The notes beneath the pieces are model-generated. The model ran no database searches, had not been told where the DNA came from, and saw only the letters and a program-made list of their open reading frames with translations. Shown piece after piece: positions 42,682-56,047 of a DNA stretch of 64,000 bases. The stretch comes from Amorphus orientalis (GTDB lineage: Bacteria; Pseudomonadota; Alphaproteobacteria; Rhizobiales; Amorphaceae), in the NCBI RefSeq assembly GCF_030814015.1, contig NZ_JAUSUL010000001.1, forward strand, positions 1,144,001 through 1,208,000. Reading direction: 5' to 3'. How positions within the stretch are numbered: the stretch's first letter is position 1; the number at the start of each line of letters is the position of its first letter. A program made the translations under genes and the position numbers.

Positions 42682-42960
42682 ATGAACAAGAAAAATGAAA
42701 GTGATTATTGCGAATTTGTTTCGATACAGCCGAGCACGTGCCGCTCGGGCTTGATGGCCATTTTTGTCTACAGCGCCACGCTTGAGCAGACGGGCGGAAT
42801 GATCGACCGGCAGGGCAATTTTGAGCCGTTCTGCGCGGACCGGATCGAGTCCGACAAACTTGCCAAACGCAAGCAGCGCCTTGAGAAGCAGGGCATTGCC
42901 CCCACCGAGACGGATAAAGCGATCCGCGCCGCTGAGGCGTTCACGCCGAGGGAAGCGTAG
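42682..42960 (+). CDS. hypothetical protein
   Basis: A 92-aa protein starting MNKKNESDYCEF. Its C-terminal half (CADRIESDKLAKRKQRLEKQGIAPTETDKAIRAAEAF) is a charged helix. No clear ribosome-binding site, so start and expression are uncertain. It is divergent from the coiled-coil gene. Family not recognised. Confidence 0.45.
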   Translation: MNKKNESDYCEFVSIQPSTCRSGLMAIFVYSATLEQTGGMIDRQGNFEPFCADRIESDKLAKRKQRLEKQGIAPTETDKAIRAAEAFTPREA

Positions 42961-42963
42961 CTC

Positions 42964-43989
42964 CTAATCGTAGCTGGGGCTGTAGAAGAAAAGGTAGCGT
43001 CGGATCTGAGGATCAATCGAATCCGTATCTACGAGGCCGAACTCGGGAGCCAGTCCGTGCTTCCACTTCTCTATGTCGTAATTCTCGAAATCGTTCAGGC
43101 GGGCGCTGCGATACAACACGACTCCTGTCGAGAAAAACTCGTTTGAAACAAAAGAAGAGACACCGCTGTAGGAACCTGACATTCCCACAATCTGGTTTTT
43201 CTCGTTGGTATGCCGCACTCTCAGATAAGAAATTTGAATGAATTTAGTGCTCGTGTCTTTTGACACGAGCACGTATCGCTCCGCTTTTCTAAATATATAT
43301 CCATTAAAAATCTGCTTCATCCAGCCAAACCCGGATTTGTAGTGCATGTTCTCCTTGTAATGGAGCACGCCGAACGCGTCATGTGTGATTTGCGCACATG
43401 AAACGACTATTTTCGACCGCTCTCGCAAAGATGGACGAAAGACAACAAAATTGCCGGACAGCCGCGAGCGTGCCTCGGACATTTCGGTTTCCGACAAATT
43501 GAGGAACTTGCCGACAGAAAAGAACAGAGGATCGGCGACATCCTCGGCGTACATTTTCGAAGGGTTTTCTTTGATAAATCGATTGTCGATCATGAACTCG
43601 AAAAAGGCATGGAAAAGCACGTCGTTGAAACGGCTGTAAAATCTGTCGGCCAAGCCCGGATGGTGCTCCAAAATCTCAGCAGCGTGATTTATCGATTCCT
43701 CTTCGGAAAATTCATATCCAAGACCGTCAAGTGAATTAAAATAATTATAAAGCGTGGCTCTCGAAATCTTGTTCTTGTCGCGAAGGTGCTGACTGGTTTC
43801 TGCACCGGAATTCCTTGCTTCTTTTAGCTGCTTCTGATGGTTATTTATCTTCTCATCGCAATGCTTAATCAGATCGGTTACGAAACGGCTTCTTCCCTTT
43901 TTAAGATTTGCGTTAATGAGCAGGTAGACGAGGTTCAATTTATTAAAAGCAAGCGGCATGGTTCCGTGATGGCTTGAGCCGTTGGACAA
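42964..43989 (-). CDS. hypothetical protein with possible helix-turn-helix
   Basis: A 341-aa protein. The segment KISRATLYNYFNSLDGLGYEF (about 73-93) resembles a winged or TetR-like HTH recognition region. The rest (about 100-341) is of unknown fold and contains many aromatic residues. AT-richer than the mob and coupling-protein genes. It might be a regulator of the element, but no target is indicated. Convergent with the small gene at 42682. Confidence 0.55.
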   Translation of the reverse strand: MSNGSSHHGTMPLAFNKLNLVYLLINANLKKGRSRFVTDLIKHCDEKINNHQKQLKEARNSGAETSQHLRDKNKISRATLYNYFNSLDGLGYEFSEEESINHAAEILEHHPGLADRFYSRFNDVLFHAFFEFMIDNRFIKENPSKMYAEDVADPLFFSVGKFLNLSETEMSEARSRLSGNFVVFRPSLRERSKIVVSCAQITHDAFGVLHYKENMHYKSGFGWMKQIFNGYIFRKAERYVLVSKDTSTKFIQISYLRVRHTNEKNQIVGMSGSYSGVSSFVSNEFFSTGVVLYRSARLNDFENYDIEKWKHGLAPEFGLVDTDSIDPQIRRYLFFYSPSYD

Positions 43990-44110
43990 AAATTAGATTC
44001 GGCTGAACAACTCTTAGAACGATGTGACAATTTTCGGAGTCGCTTCGTCAATACGTGATTTTTAAGCTGAGCTATATCTCCCTCTTGTCAGAAGCGGGAG
44101 GCAAATCAAA

Positions 44111-44419
44111 ATGTCAGTAAATCAGACGGGAAGCGGATACAGCGGAGATAATCGCAGTCTTCCGCATAAGGTGATCTCACATGTCACCGCGCTCTACCTC
44201 ACAGTTCTGGCCGCTCCGGGGCTGATCAGTTTGACGGCGCCTTATGCGGTCCGGGCCTTCACTCACTTTTACGGTGAAGAGGCCGCCGAGCCTGCGTTTA
44301 TCGGGCACAGCGTGCTCGTGGCCATCCTGACCTTCTTCGGTCTGGAGCGCTCGATCGGCCTGATGCTGACGCTGATCGGCGTGTCGGTCGCCCGGTACGC
44401 CTGGCTCCTCGGCGCCTGA
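44111..44419 (+). CDS. small membrane protein
   Basis: A 102-aa protein with a polar N-terminus and two or three hydrophobic segments (about 22-48, 63-80 and 82-101). GGGAGG lies before the ATG. It is the first gene of a rightward run of three small membrane proteins leading to the VirD4-type gene, so a structural role at the transfer or coupling site is inferred. Family not recognised. Confidence 0.65.
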   Translation: MSVNQTGSGYSGDNRSLPHKVISHVTALYLTVLAAPGLISLTAPYAVRAFTHFYGEEAAEPAFIGHSVLVAILTFFGLERSIGLMLTLIGVSVARYAWLLGA

Positions 44420-44432
44420 TCTGGGGCGAGCC

Positions 44433-44597
44433 ATGAGCAAAAGCCACTTTCGATCGTGGCTGTGGGGGAGCGGGAGTACGGCGCTCGCGGTGGGTGCCGC
44501 CTTCTCCCTTCACGATCCCAAGGCGGGCAGCGTTGGGGCAATCGCGATCATCGTAGGCGTGGTGCTGTGCACCAAAGCCTATCTCACCAAACCCTAG
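44433..44597 (+). CDS. very small membrane protein
   Basis: A 54-aa protein (MSKSHFRSWLWGSG to CTKAYLTKP) with one hydrophobic stretch at about 35-48 (SVGAIAIIVGVVLC) and a weaker one near 15-25. GGGGCGAG stands before its ATG, 13 bp after the previous stop. It is too short for most gene callers but position and SD support it. Confidence 0.6.
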   Translation: MSKSHFRSWLWGSGSTALAVGAAFSLHDPKAGSVGAIAIIVGVVLCTKAYLTKP

Positions 44598-44634
44598 AAA
44601 CCAGTTCTTTGAAAGCCAGCAACGGAGGGATGTC

Positions 44635-44838
44635 ATGGCTGTCAAAAAGGGAAAGCACACCAAGGTCGAAGGTCCGTTCAAGTCCTTTGTCATGGTGTGC
44701 GGTGTCGTCGGGCTACTGCTGGCCTTCGGCGCTTTCGCCAACGGCACTGCGGGGTTCGGTATTGTCGTCCTTCTGGTGGCAATTGCTGTTCTGTTCCTCG
44801 GATCAAAGATTCCGGACCGCAACCGCGTCGAGTGGTAG
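44635..44838 (+). CDS. small membrane protein
   Basis: A 67-aa protein: basic start MAVKKGKHTKVEGPFKS, then two adjoining membrane segments (about 18-36 and 40-56), and a polar tail SKIPDRNRVEW. GGAGGGATGTC precedes the ATG. Third of the small membrane proteins upstream of the coupling-protein gene. Confidence 0.65.
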   Translation: MAVKKGKHTKVEGPFKSFVMVCGVVGLLLAFGAFANGTAGFGIVVLLVAIAVLFLGSKIPDRNRVEW

Positions 44839-44906
44839 CCGATGGACTCTGAAGGGGACCGCGCAAGCGGCCCCCTTTTTTCGTTTGCGCCTATGGGAGG
44901 GGAGGC

Positions 44907-46535
44907 ATGATCGACTACGCGGACAAGCGCCACGGATCGGCGGGCTTTGCCGATGCCCGGATGCGCATGCAGGCGGGGCTCTATTGCGCAACAAGCGGCC
45001 TTTATATCGGCCATGACGAGCGCAGGCGGTGGATGGGCTCGGACCAGCAAGCCGCTGTGCTGCTGGTCGGTGGGGCGCGCTCGAACAAGGGCGATCACAT
45101 CATTCCGTGGCTCGTCGACGGGCGCTATCCCGATCACATCGTCTCGATGGACCCCAAGGCCCAGAACGGCCCAATTGCGCAGCTCCAGGTCGCGCAGGGG
45201 CGGCGCGTCATCAACTCCGATCCGCGCGGACGCAGCGGATTGCCCGCGCACCGGATCAATCCCACGAGCTATCTGCGCGCGGACTCGCCGACACTCTTTC
45301 CCGACGGCAAGCTGTTTGCGGCCAACTGGCTGCCGTTGAGCGGCAGTCCAAACGGGCGTTTCTTCGAAGCGAACGCCCAGCGCTGGGTCGAAGCGGCGAC
45401 GGTCACCCTGGCGCGTGTCGACGGAGTGGTGACGCTGCCGCGTCTCGCCGATCTCATGGGTCAGATCGGCCAGCTCACCGATGACTGGCTCGCCTTCGAA
45501 GAGCGGATGGCCGGGATGCCGGAGCCTTCGATTCTGCAAGTGGTCGCCGAGCTGCAGGCGATGCGGGAATCCTCTAATCCGAATGCCGGAGGGGCCGCAG
45601 GCATCAAGGGCGAGATCGCCAAGGCGTTCGCCGCGCTTTCCGATCCGCAACTGCGCGAAGCCGTCTCGGCCCCGTTCGATTTCTGTTTTTCCGAGCTGAG
45701 CGCGCCCGGCGCGCCGTCCTATCTCGTCAACATCATGGAAGCGCAGGAGTTTGCCCAGACCTCCGCACCCGTGATCAAGGCGCTTTATACCGGGGCCATG
45801 ATCTACAAACGCCGGGCGCAGCGCTCCCGCCGTCAGCTTTGGCTGCTCGACGAGGTGGGCAATATCGGCGCGTGGCCGCTGACGGTCGATCTGGCCACGT
45901 TCGGCGCGGGCTACGGCATCAGGCCCGTCTTCGTGGTCCAGTCCTCGGCCCAGCTCGGCAATCTCGCCCCGCATGCCGACCAGATCATCCCCAATTCCTG
46001 CGGTACCCAGATTTACAAGGGTGTGCGGGATTACGGCGAAGCCGAAACCATCTCCCAGATGCTCGGCATGCAAACTATCGAGCATGAGGATTTCCAAACC
46101 AACGAACGCGCCCGCCTGGAAAACCAGCAAGCCTTCATGGCCGTCCTCAATGGCGAAGCCGATCCGGTGCAGACCGGATTTGCAATGGCCCAGCGCGAAG
46201 CCAGTCTGCGCTACCAGACCAAGGCGCCGCGCGCCTTGTTAACGCCGGACGAGATCATGAACCGCCCGAACGGCACGGCGCTCGTCTTCATGCCGGGCGT
46301 GCTGGAGCGGCCCACCGAGGTGTGGGTTCCCAATTACTGGAAGCGCCGCGATCTGGCCGGGCGCTATCTCGGCGATCCGTATCACTCGCCGCCCGGCAAG
46401 GTGGAGCTACGCACCTTTTTCGGCCAGCGCTTCCGCTCCGTCATCACCAAGCCCGTCCCGGACCGTCTCGCCGACTGGCCGCAATACCGCGCCTGCGGTG
46501 AGTGGTCCTACGTGAAGGGCCACCGCCCCCGGTAA
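44907..46535 (+). CDS. VirD4/TraG-type coupling protein (T4CP)
   Basis: A 542-aa protein. The nucleotide-binding loop is LLVGGARSNKGDHIIPWLV, with Lys61 kept but Asn60 and Gly62-Asp63 where most T4CPs have Gly-Lys-Thr/Ser or Gly-Lys-Gly. Walker B is QLWLLDEVGNIG, and FVVQSSAQLG is the usual motif after it. No N-terminal membrane anchor is present, unlike classical VirD4; the small membrane proteins encoded just upstream may supply it (inference). It should pass the relaxase-DNA complex to a helper channel. GGGAGGGGAGGC precedes the ATG. Confidence 0.8.
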   Translation: MIDYADKRHGSAGFADARMRMQAGLYCATSGLYIGHDERRRWMGSDQQAAVLLVGGARSNKGDHIIPWLVDGRYPDHIVSMDPKAQNGPIAQLQVAQGRRVINSDPRGRSGLPAHRINPTSYLRADSPTLFPDGKLFAANWLPLSGSPNGRFFEANAQRWVEAATVTLARVDGVVTLPRLADLMGQIGQLTDDWLAFEERMAGMPEPSILQVVAELQAMRESSNPNAGGAAGIKGEIAKAFAALSDPQLREAVSAPFDFCFSELSAPGAPSYLVNIMEAQEFAQTSAPVIKALYTGAMIYKRRAQRSRRQLWLLDEVGNIGAWPLTVDLATFGAGYGIRPVFVVQSSAQLGNLAPHADQIIPNSCGTQIYKGVRDYGEAETISQMLGMQTIEHEDFQTNERARLENQQAFMAVLNGEADPVQTGFAMAQREASLRYQTKAPRALLTPDEIMNRPNGTALVFMPGVLERPTEVWVPNYWKRRDLAGRYLGDPYHSPPGKVELRTFFGQRFRSVITKPVPDRLADWPQYRACGEWSYVKGHRPR

Positions 46536-46555
46536 TCAGAGGAGACTAATCAACC

Positions 46556-46858
46556 ATGGAAAACGACAACAAGCCCGTCGACACGCTGCGCGATGGCCGC
46601 GTGAAGGCATCGATCTGGGAGAAGGAGACGGACAAGGGCCCGTTCCACTCCGTCACCTTCGCCCGCACCTACCGGGATCAGGACGGCAATTATGCCGACG
46701 CGCACTCCTTCTCCGGCACTGACCTTTTGAAGGTCTCGCGCCTTGCCGAACGCACCTACGACCAGGTGCAGGAACGCCGGGCCCAAAGCTACGCCGAGCG
46801 CCAGCGCGAAACCGCGCAGGGTTCCGGCAAACAGCAAGAGCTGGAGATCGAGCGGTGA
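46556..46858 (+). CDS. hypothetical protein of the transfer operon
   Basis: A 100-aa soluble protein (MENDNKPVDTLRDGRVKASIWEK). The motif KGPFHSVTFARTYRDQDG is a recognisable beta-hairpin seen in small proteins on conjugative elements, but I know no function. The tail is a charged helix. AGGAGA precedes the ATG, 20 bp after the coupling-protein stop. Its stop overlaps the next start (GTGA). Confidence 0.65.
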   Translation: MENDNKPVDTLRDGRVKASIWEKETDKGPFHSVTFARTYRDQDGNYADAHSFSGTDLLKVSRLAERTYDQVQERRAQSYAERQRETAQGSGKQQELEIER

Positions 46859-47220
46859 GCGACACCCCGAACAACTTTCCGAGCGAGGGCGCGCACAGCA
46901 CCATCACGCGCGGCGCTCTTGAAACCCTGGAAGCCGAACGGGCAACGCCGCAACCCGCGCTCGACTACACCATAGGCGGCGCGCTCGAAACCGAGGTGCA
47001 CAGCGCCGGGGAAGCCCAGCGCGAATACGCCATTCGAAGCGGCTATGACCGCTTCGAAGAGGTCTCCGAAGCGCTGCAGCGGGACTATGGCGATGCGCAT
47101 CGCGACGGCTACGGCGCCGCGCAGTTCAACGCCTCGGCCCCGCCGCAGAAGAGTTACGCCGAACAGCAGCGCGAGGCTGCCGCCAATGCGCAGGAGCGCG
47201 GGCCTGAGATTGAGCGCTGA
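46855..47220 (+). CDS. hypothetical protein of the transfer operon
   Basis: A 121-aa protein starting at GTG, overlapping the previous stop by 4 nt. The C-terminal half is acidic and Gln/Ala-rich. The last residues, RGPEIER, resemble the end of the previous protein (QQELEIER), and both contain SYAEQQRE/SYAERQRE, so the two may share a common tail used for a common partner. Family not recognised. Confidence 0.6.
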   Translation: MSDTPNNFPSEGAHSTITRGALETLEAERATPQPALDYTIGGALETEVHSAGEAQREYAIRSGYDRFEEVSEALQRDYGDAHRDGYGAAQFNASAPPQKSYAEQQREAAANAQERGPEIER

Positions 47221-47353
47221 AGGCTCGGATCGCGCGCCCGCTTCGGTGGCCAGCAAGTCTAAAACCAAACAATAGGAAAATATTCTTGTAATTATTGCGT
47301 GAATAGTATAAGATCGCGTTCTTTTTGTATGGCGCAAGCCGGAAAGGACGAGC

Positions 47354-47410
47354 ATGACTATGAATCACACCAATAAGAACAAGCAAAACCCTGCAGATAT
47401 CTGCAGATAA
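47354..47410 (+). CDS. possible 18-residue leader peptide
   Basis: ATG to TAA gives MTMNHTNKNKQNPADICR, with GGAAAGGACGAGC before the start. It ends inside the palindrome at 47391-47406, as would suit a translation-sensing leader. Too short to be certain. Confidence 0.35.
   Translation: MTMNHTNKNKQNPADICR
47391..47406. promoter_or_regulatory. 16-bp perfect palindrome
   Basis: CTGCAGATATCTGCAG, 130 bp before the first gene of the recombinase operon. Candidate operator for a regulator of excision; no regulator can be assigned. Confidence 0.5.
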
Positions 47411-47455
47411 CCTCAACAAATCTCTTGGATCGAGGGCGTGGTGCGTGTAAAATGT

Positions 47456-47468
47456 TCCTATTCTGTTC
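47456..47468 (+). promoter_or_regulatory. third copy of the TCCTATTCTGTTC half-site
   Basis: Identical over 13 bp to part of the palindromic repeat at 41000-41022. Here only one half-site is present, about 50 bp before the recombinase operon start. Confidence 0.5.
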
Positions 47469-47491
47469 TTGATCGGCAAAGGAGACAATCC

Positions 47492-47506
47492 ATGGACACT
47501 TCTTAA
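47492..47506 (+). CDS. four-codon minigene MDTS
   Basis: AAAGGAG lies 7 nt before ATG-GAC-ACT-TCT-TAA; the stop overlaps the SD (AAAAGGGG) of the next gene at 47521. Such minigenes can affect downstream initiation by ribosome delivery or stalling. Seen in sequence; function is inference. Confidence 0.3.
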   Translation: MDTS

Positions 47507-47520
47507 AAGGGGATCAGAAC

Positions 47521-47816
47521 ATGAAAGAAACCAACACAGGAGCAAACCACCGCGAGCCCACGAAGAGCGCACCCGCCGCGCAAGCTGATCGAAGCCGCTC
47601 CATCGGCATCGATGTCGATTACTACCAGGGCGTCATCGACGACCCGGCCATCCCGGAAGCGCGCAAGCGGGAACTGATCGAGATCATCGGCAGCATCGTC
47701 ATGAGCTTCATCGATCTCGGCTTCGGCGTCCATCCGGTGCAGCTCGCCCGGCAGGACGGCGAAAAACCCACCACCCAGGAAGCAGAAAAGGAGACACTGC
47801 TGGAAAGGAGCGACGC

Positions 47817-47820
<4 letters not shown>
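47521..47820 (+). CDS. hypothetical protein paired with the serine recombinase
   Basis: A 99-aa acidic protein (MKETNTGANHREP). The centre (IGIDVDYYQGVIDDPAIPEARKRELIEIIGSIVMSFIDLGFGVHPVQL) is a compact helical domain. Its stop overlaps the recombinase ATG (ATGA), so they are made together. It may be a directionality or accessory factor, by position only. Family not recognised. Confidence 0.65.
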
Positions 47821-49931
<2,111 letters not shown>

Positions 49932-50224
49932 GAAGCTGGACGGCGATGCCGGTTCGGCGCTGACCTTCGGTGACGTTCTCATGGTCGGTGGCGACGACGG
50001 CGTGACCGTCGGCGCACCGGTGATTGAGGGCGCGTCCGTTGCCGGCGAGATCGTCGGCCAGAAGCGCACCCGCAAGATCATCATCTTCAAGAAGCGCCGC
50101 CGGAAGTCGTCGCGGCGCCGCAACGGCCATCGTCAGGCGCTGACGGTCGTTCGCATCACCGACATCAACGCCGGCGCTGCCGCTTAAGGCGGCCCGCTCG
50201 GGTTCAGAAGAAAAGGACGAGGCC

Positions 50225-50494
50225 ATGGCTCATAAGAAGGCAGGCGGTTCCTCGCGCAACGGTCGCGATACGATCGGCCGTCGTCTCGGCGTCAAGAAGT
50301 ATGGCGGCGAGCGCGTGATCCCCGGCAACATCATCATCCGTCAGCGCGGAACCAAATGGCATCCGGGCGTCAACGTGGGCATGGGCAAGGACCATACCCT
50401 GTTCGCGCTCGTCGAAGGCCAGGTGAAGTTCCAGATGACGTCTGGCGGCCGTACGACGGTCAACGTGGTCCCGGCAGCGGAGACCGCAAACTAG
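50225..50494 (+). CDS. rpmA: 50S ribosomal protein L27
   Basis: An 89-aa protein, [29 protein letters not shown], whose flexible N-terminus reaches the peptidyl-transferase centre. No N-terminal extension of the Firmicutes type. 37 bp after rplU, with AAAAGGACGAGGCC as SD. Confidence 0.97.
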   Translation: MAHKKAGGSSRNGRDTIGRRLGVKKYGGERVIPGNIIIRQRGTKWHPGVNVGMGKDHTLFALVEGQVKFQMTSGGRTTVNVVPAAETAN

Positions 50495-50563
50495 CCGGCA
50501 CGAGGGCGCCCCCTCGCAGCCGGTGTCCCGACACCCGGCAAGCGAGGACATGCTGAACGCCTG

Positions 50564-50595
50564 AGGGGAGACGGGACATCCGCCTCCCCTTTGTC
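50564..50595 (+). terminator. weak intrinsic terminator after rpmA
   Basis: AGGGGAG (50564-50570) pairs with CTCCCCT (50584-50590), followed by TTGTCGTTTC. The T run is broken, so readthrough into the GNAT/obgE genes is likely. Confidence 0.5.
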
Positions 50596-50616
50596 GTTTC
50601 AGAGCGAGTGCGCCCG

Positions 50617-51186
50617 ATGGAACCCTGTGTCGATGCCTGGTGCGAACCCCTACCTCTGCTGACGTCCCGGCTGTCCCTGATGGCCGTTTCCCGGAGCGAC
50701 GCCGCAGTGCTCGCCGCTCTCGGAAACGACTTCGAGATCGCCAAGTACACCGCGCGCCTGCCCTATCCCCTGACGGAGCAGGCCGTCGCGAACTGGCTCG
50801 GCTCGCACGGGCCGACCAAGACGGCGCTGAAGATCTGCCGCCGCTCAGACGGCGGCATTCTCGGTGTCGTGGGGATCTCCCAGATTGCGGAAGGGCGCGG
50901 CGAACTTGGCTACTGGGTCGGTCGGCAGCACTGGGGGCAGGGAATCGCCACCGAAGCGGCCCAGGCGATCCTCGATTTCGGTTTCGAGCACCGCGGGTTC
51001 GAGTGGGTCGAGGCGGCCTGCCGGGTGACGAATCCCGCCTCGCGCCGGGTGATCGAGAAATGCGGCTTCCAGCCGTGCGGCAACGGGCTGATGCATTCGG
51101 TCGCCGTCGGGGGCACGGTCCCGATCGAACGGTACGGGCTTGACCGCAAGACCTGGGGCTCGTTGAAGAGGTGGGCGCGCGCCTGA
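50617..51186 (+). CDS. GNAT family N-acetyltransferase
   Basis: A 189-aa protein from ATG 50617 (GTG 50608 is an in-frame alternative). It has LTSRLSLMAVSRSD at the start and the acetyl-CoA loop VGRQHWGQGIATEAAQAIL (motif A), then NPASRRVIEKCGF, as in RimJ/RimL-like enzymes. It is regularly found between rpmA and obgE in alphaproteobacteria, but its acceptor is not known. Confidence 0.85.
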   Translation: MEPCVDAWCEPLPLLTSRLSLMAVSRSDAAVLAALGNDFEIAKYTARLPYPLTEQAVANWLGSHGPTKTALKICRRSDGGILGVVGISQIAEGRGELGYWVGRQHWGQGIATEAAQAILDFGFEHRGFEWVEAACRVTNPASRRVIEKCGFQPCGNGLMHSVAVGGTVPIERYGLDRKTWGSLKRWARA

Positions 51187-51241
51187 GGCGCGTCCGGTCC
51201 GCGCAGTGCCACAAGGCGCGCGCGGTTCGATCGAAGGATGA

Positions 51242-53426
<2,185 letters not shown>

Positions 53427-53433
<7 letters not shown>

Positions 53434-54725
53434 CTTCCGCAAGCCCGGACTTGCAGCGGGCAGGGGACGACGTCGAGAGCACGATGCTGGCCATCGGGCG
53501 GAGGGCTCGGGCGGCCTCGAAAATACTGGCGACGGCGGACCCGGCCCAGAAGACCAAGGCGCTGCTGGAGGCCGCGCGCGCCGTGCGCGCGGACGTGGCG
53601 GAGATTCTGGCGGCGAACGCCATCGACGTGGACGCCATGCACGCGGCCGGAACGTCCACCGCCATGATCGAGCGCGGCACCCTCACGGAGGCGCGCATCG
53701 AGCAGATCGCGTCCTCCATCGAGGCGGTGGCCGAACTCGACGATCCGATCGGTCAGGTGATCGCCGACTGGCGCCGTCCCAACGGGCTGGAAATCGAACG
53801 CGTGCGCACGCCGCTCGGCGTCGTGGGCATCATCTACGAAAGCCGTCCCAACGTGACCGCCGATGCCGGATCGCTGTGCGTGAAGTCCGGCAACGCGGCG
53901 ATCCTGCGCGGCGGGTCGGACACGATCAACAGCTCCGGCGCGATCCATCGTGCGCTGGTGCGCGGCCTGGAAGCGGCTGGCCTGCCGGGTGACTGCGTCC
54001 AGATCGTGCCCGTCCGCGACCGCGCCGCCGTCGGCCACATGCTGGCCGGCCTGAACGGCACCGTCGACGTCATCGTCCCGCGCGGCGGCAAGGGCCTTGT
54101 CGAGCGCGTGCAGTCCGAGGCGCGCGTGCCGGTCTTCGCGCATCTGGAAGGCATCTGCCACGTCTACGTCCATTCCGCGGCGTCCCTCGACATGGCCGAG
54201 AAGATCGTCGTGAACGCGAAGATGCGGCGGCCGGGGATCTGCGGGGCGATGGAGACGCTTCTGGTCGACCGCGCGGTGATCGAGACCCATCTCGCGCCGA
54301 TCGTCGAGGCGCTCCAGTCGGCCGGCTGCGCCGTTCGCGGCGACGACGACGTGAGGGCGCGCTGCGCCGACGTCACCGAGGCGTCCGAGGAGGACTGGGC
54401 GACGGAATATCTCGACGCCGTGCTGTCCGTGCGCATCGTCGACGGCCTTGAGCCGGCGATCGAGCACATCGAGCGCTACGGGTCCCATCACACCGACGCC
54501 ATCGTGACGGACGACGTGGCCGCAGCGACGCGGTTCCTGTCCGGGGTCGATTCGGCGATCGTCGTCCACAACGCCTCGACCCAGTTCGCCGACGGCGGCG
54601 AATTCGGGATGGGAGCCGAGATCGGAATCGCCACGGGCCGCTTTCATGCCCGCGGGCCGGTAGGGGTGGAGCAACTGACGAGCTTCAAGTATCGCGTTCA
54701 CGGGTCCGGGCAAACGCGCCCATGA
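53427..54725 (+). CDS. proA: glutamate-5-semialdehyde dehydrogenase (gamma-glutamyl phosphate reductase)
   Basis: A 432-aa aldehyde-dehydrogenase-fold enzyme with the catalytic Cys in [15 protein letters not shown] and the motif [15 protein letters not shown]. Second step of proline synthesis, NADPH-dependent. Located in the overlapping chain obgE-proB-proA-nadD. Confidence 0.96.
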
Positions 54726-55366
54726 CGGATCAGGTCGAGAGCGGGGCCAACCGCCCCGACTATCTCAGGATTCCGCCGGTCGGCATCGGGCAGCGGATCG
54801 CCCTGTTCGGCGGCACGTTCAATCCGCCGCACAAGGGCCACCGCCACGTCGCGCTGACCGGGCTCGCGCGGCTCGGCGTCGATCAGGTCTGGTGGCTGGT
54901 CACGCCAGGAAATCCGCTGAAGTCCCACGACGGGCTCACCAGTCTGGAAGACCGCGTCAAGGCGACCCGTGCCTTCGCGGACCATCCGCGCATGGTGGTG
55001 ACGGCGTTCGAGGCCAACTACAATTTCCGCTACACCGCCGACACCATCGCCTTCGTCTGCCGCCGGTTTCCCTCGGTCCGCTTCGTCTGGCTGATGGGCG
55101 CGGACAATCTGGCCACCCTGCATCGCTGGCAGAAATGGCGCGACATTCTGCGTCTGGTTCCGGTCGCCGTGGTCGACCGTCCGGGCGCGTCGATGGCCGT
55201 GATGTCCTCGCCGGCCTCGCGGGCTTTCGGCGGCGCGCGGGTGCCGGAATCCCAGGCCGCAGCACTTCCGGGATCCGCTCCGCCGGCCTGGACCTTCCTG
55301 CACGTGCCGCTGGATCCGACATCCTCCACGGCGATGCGGAATCAGGCGAACGGCGGCGCGTCTTGA
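54722..55366 (+). CDS. nadD: nicotinate-nucleotide adenylyltransferase
   Basis: A 214-aa protein with the nucleotidyltransferase motif [25 protein letters not shown] and the C-terminal TSSTAMRNQ (ISST-R motif). Makes deamido-NAD from NaMN and ATP. ATGA overlap with proA. The rsfS gene follows after 216 bp. Confidence 0.95.
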   Translation: MTDQVESGANRPDYLRIPPVGIGQRIALFGGTFNPPHKGHRHVALTGLARLGVDQVWWLVTPGNPLKSHDGLTSLEDRVKATRAFADHPRMVVTAFEANYNFRYTADTIAFVCRRFPSVRFVWLMGADNLATLHRWQKWRDILRLVPVAVVDRPGASMAVMSSPASRAFGGARVPESQAAALPGSAPPAWTFLHVPLDPTSSTAMRNQANGGAS

Positions 55367-55582
55367 AACTGTCACCCCGACAGACCTATTTTTATATGGC
55401 AGTGGTGGATTCGCCGTGAGGTGTACCACTGAACCGTGTGCGGCCGATCGAACCCCTCGCACAGAGGTGATCAGGTCGCTCTCAAATGACCCGGGGCGCA
55501 GCGCGGCGCAGGTCAGCTGCGGTGTCGGGGAGGTGGTCGCGCACCCGCTGAGGCGGGGCTTGGAAAGGACAAACAGTCGACC

Positions 55583-55999
55583 ATGAAATTTGAGACAGAG
55601 GGCGCGACGCTCGTTCGTGAGCCTCTTAACAGCGCTGCTCCGCCGCAGGATAGCTCGGAGGAGGCGCTGCGCATCGTTCTCGAAAGCCTCGAAGATTCGA
55701 AGGCAGAGGACATCGTAGCCATCGACGTGACCGGCAAGACGCCGCTCGCCGACCATATGGTGGTCGCCTCCGGGCGGTCCCATCGTCATGTCGGCGCGGT
55801 GGCGGACCGTGTTCTGCGCGATCTCAAGGACGCCGGTTACGGGTCTCCCCGCGTGGAGGGGACCACCCATTGCGACTGGGTCCTGATCGACACGGGGGAC
55901 ATCATCGTCCACCTGTTCCGACCGGAGGTCCGCGAATTCTACAACCTCGAAAAGATGTGGTCGGCCGATCAGTCCGCCAGCATCCAGGTGGTTGGCTGA
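55583..55999 (+). CDS. rsfS: ribosomal silencing factor RsfS
   Basis: A 138-aa protein; core LEDSKAEDIVAIDVTGKTPLADHMVVASGRSHRHV and WVLIDTGDIIVHLFRPEVREFYNLEKMW. Binds L14 and prevents subunit joining in starvation. The N-terminal 25 residues are a variable extension. Precedes rlmH by 48 bp. Confidence 0.95.
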   Translation: MKFETEGATLVREPLNSAAPPQDSSEEALRIVLESLEDSKAEDIVAIDVTGKTPLADHMVVASGRSHRHVGAVADRVLRDLKDAGYGSPRVEGTTHCDWVLIDTGDIIVHLFRPEVREFYNLEKMWSADQSASIQVVG

Positions 56000-56047
56000 T
56001 CTCACGCCGGGTGGCCGTCGCGTCTCCCGGGACAGGCGGCGGCGTCG

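Larger units (their letters stand above)
47221..47520. other. 300-bp leader region of the recombinase operon
   Basis: Contains a candidate leader peptide gene, a 16-bp perfect palindrome, a copy of TCCTATTCTGTTC shared with the tyrosine-recombinase promoter region, and a four-codon minigene with a strong SD. This is a regulated entry to the recombinase operon. No larger gene. Confidence 0.5.
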
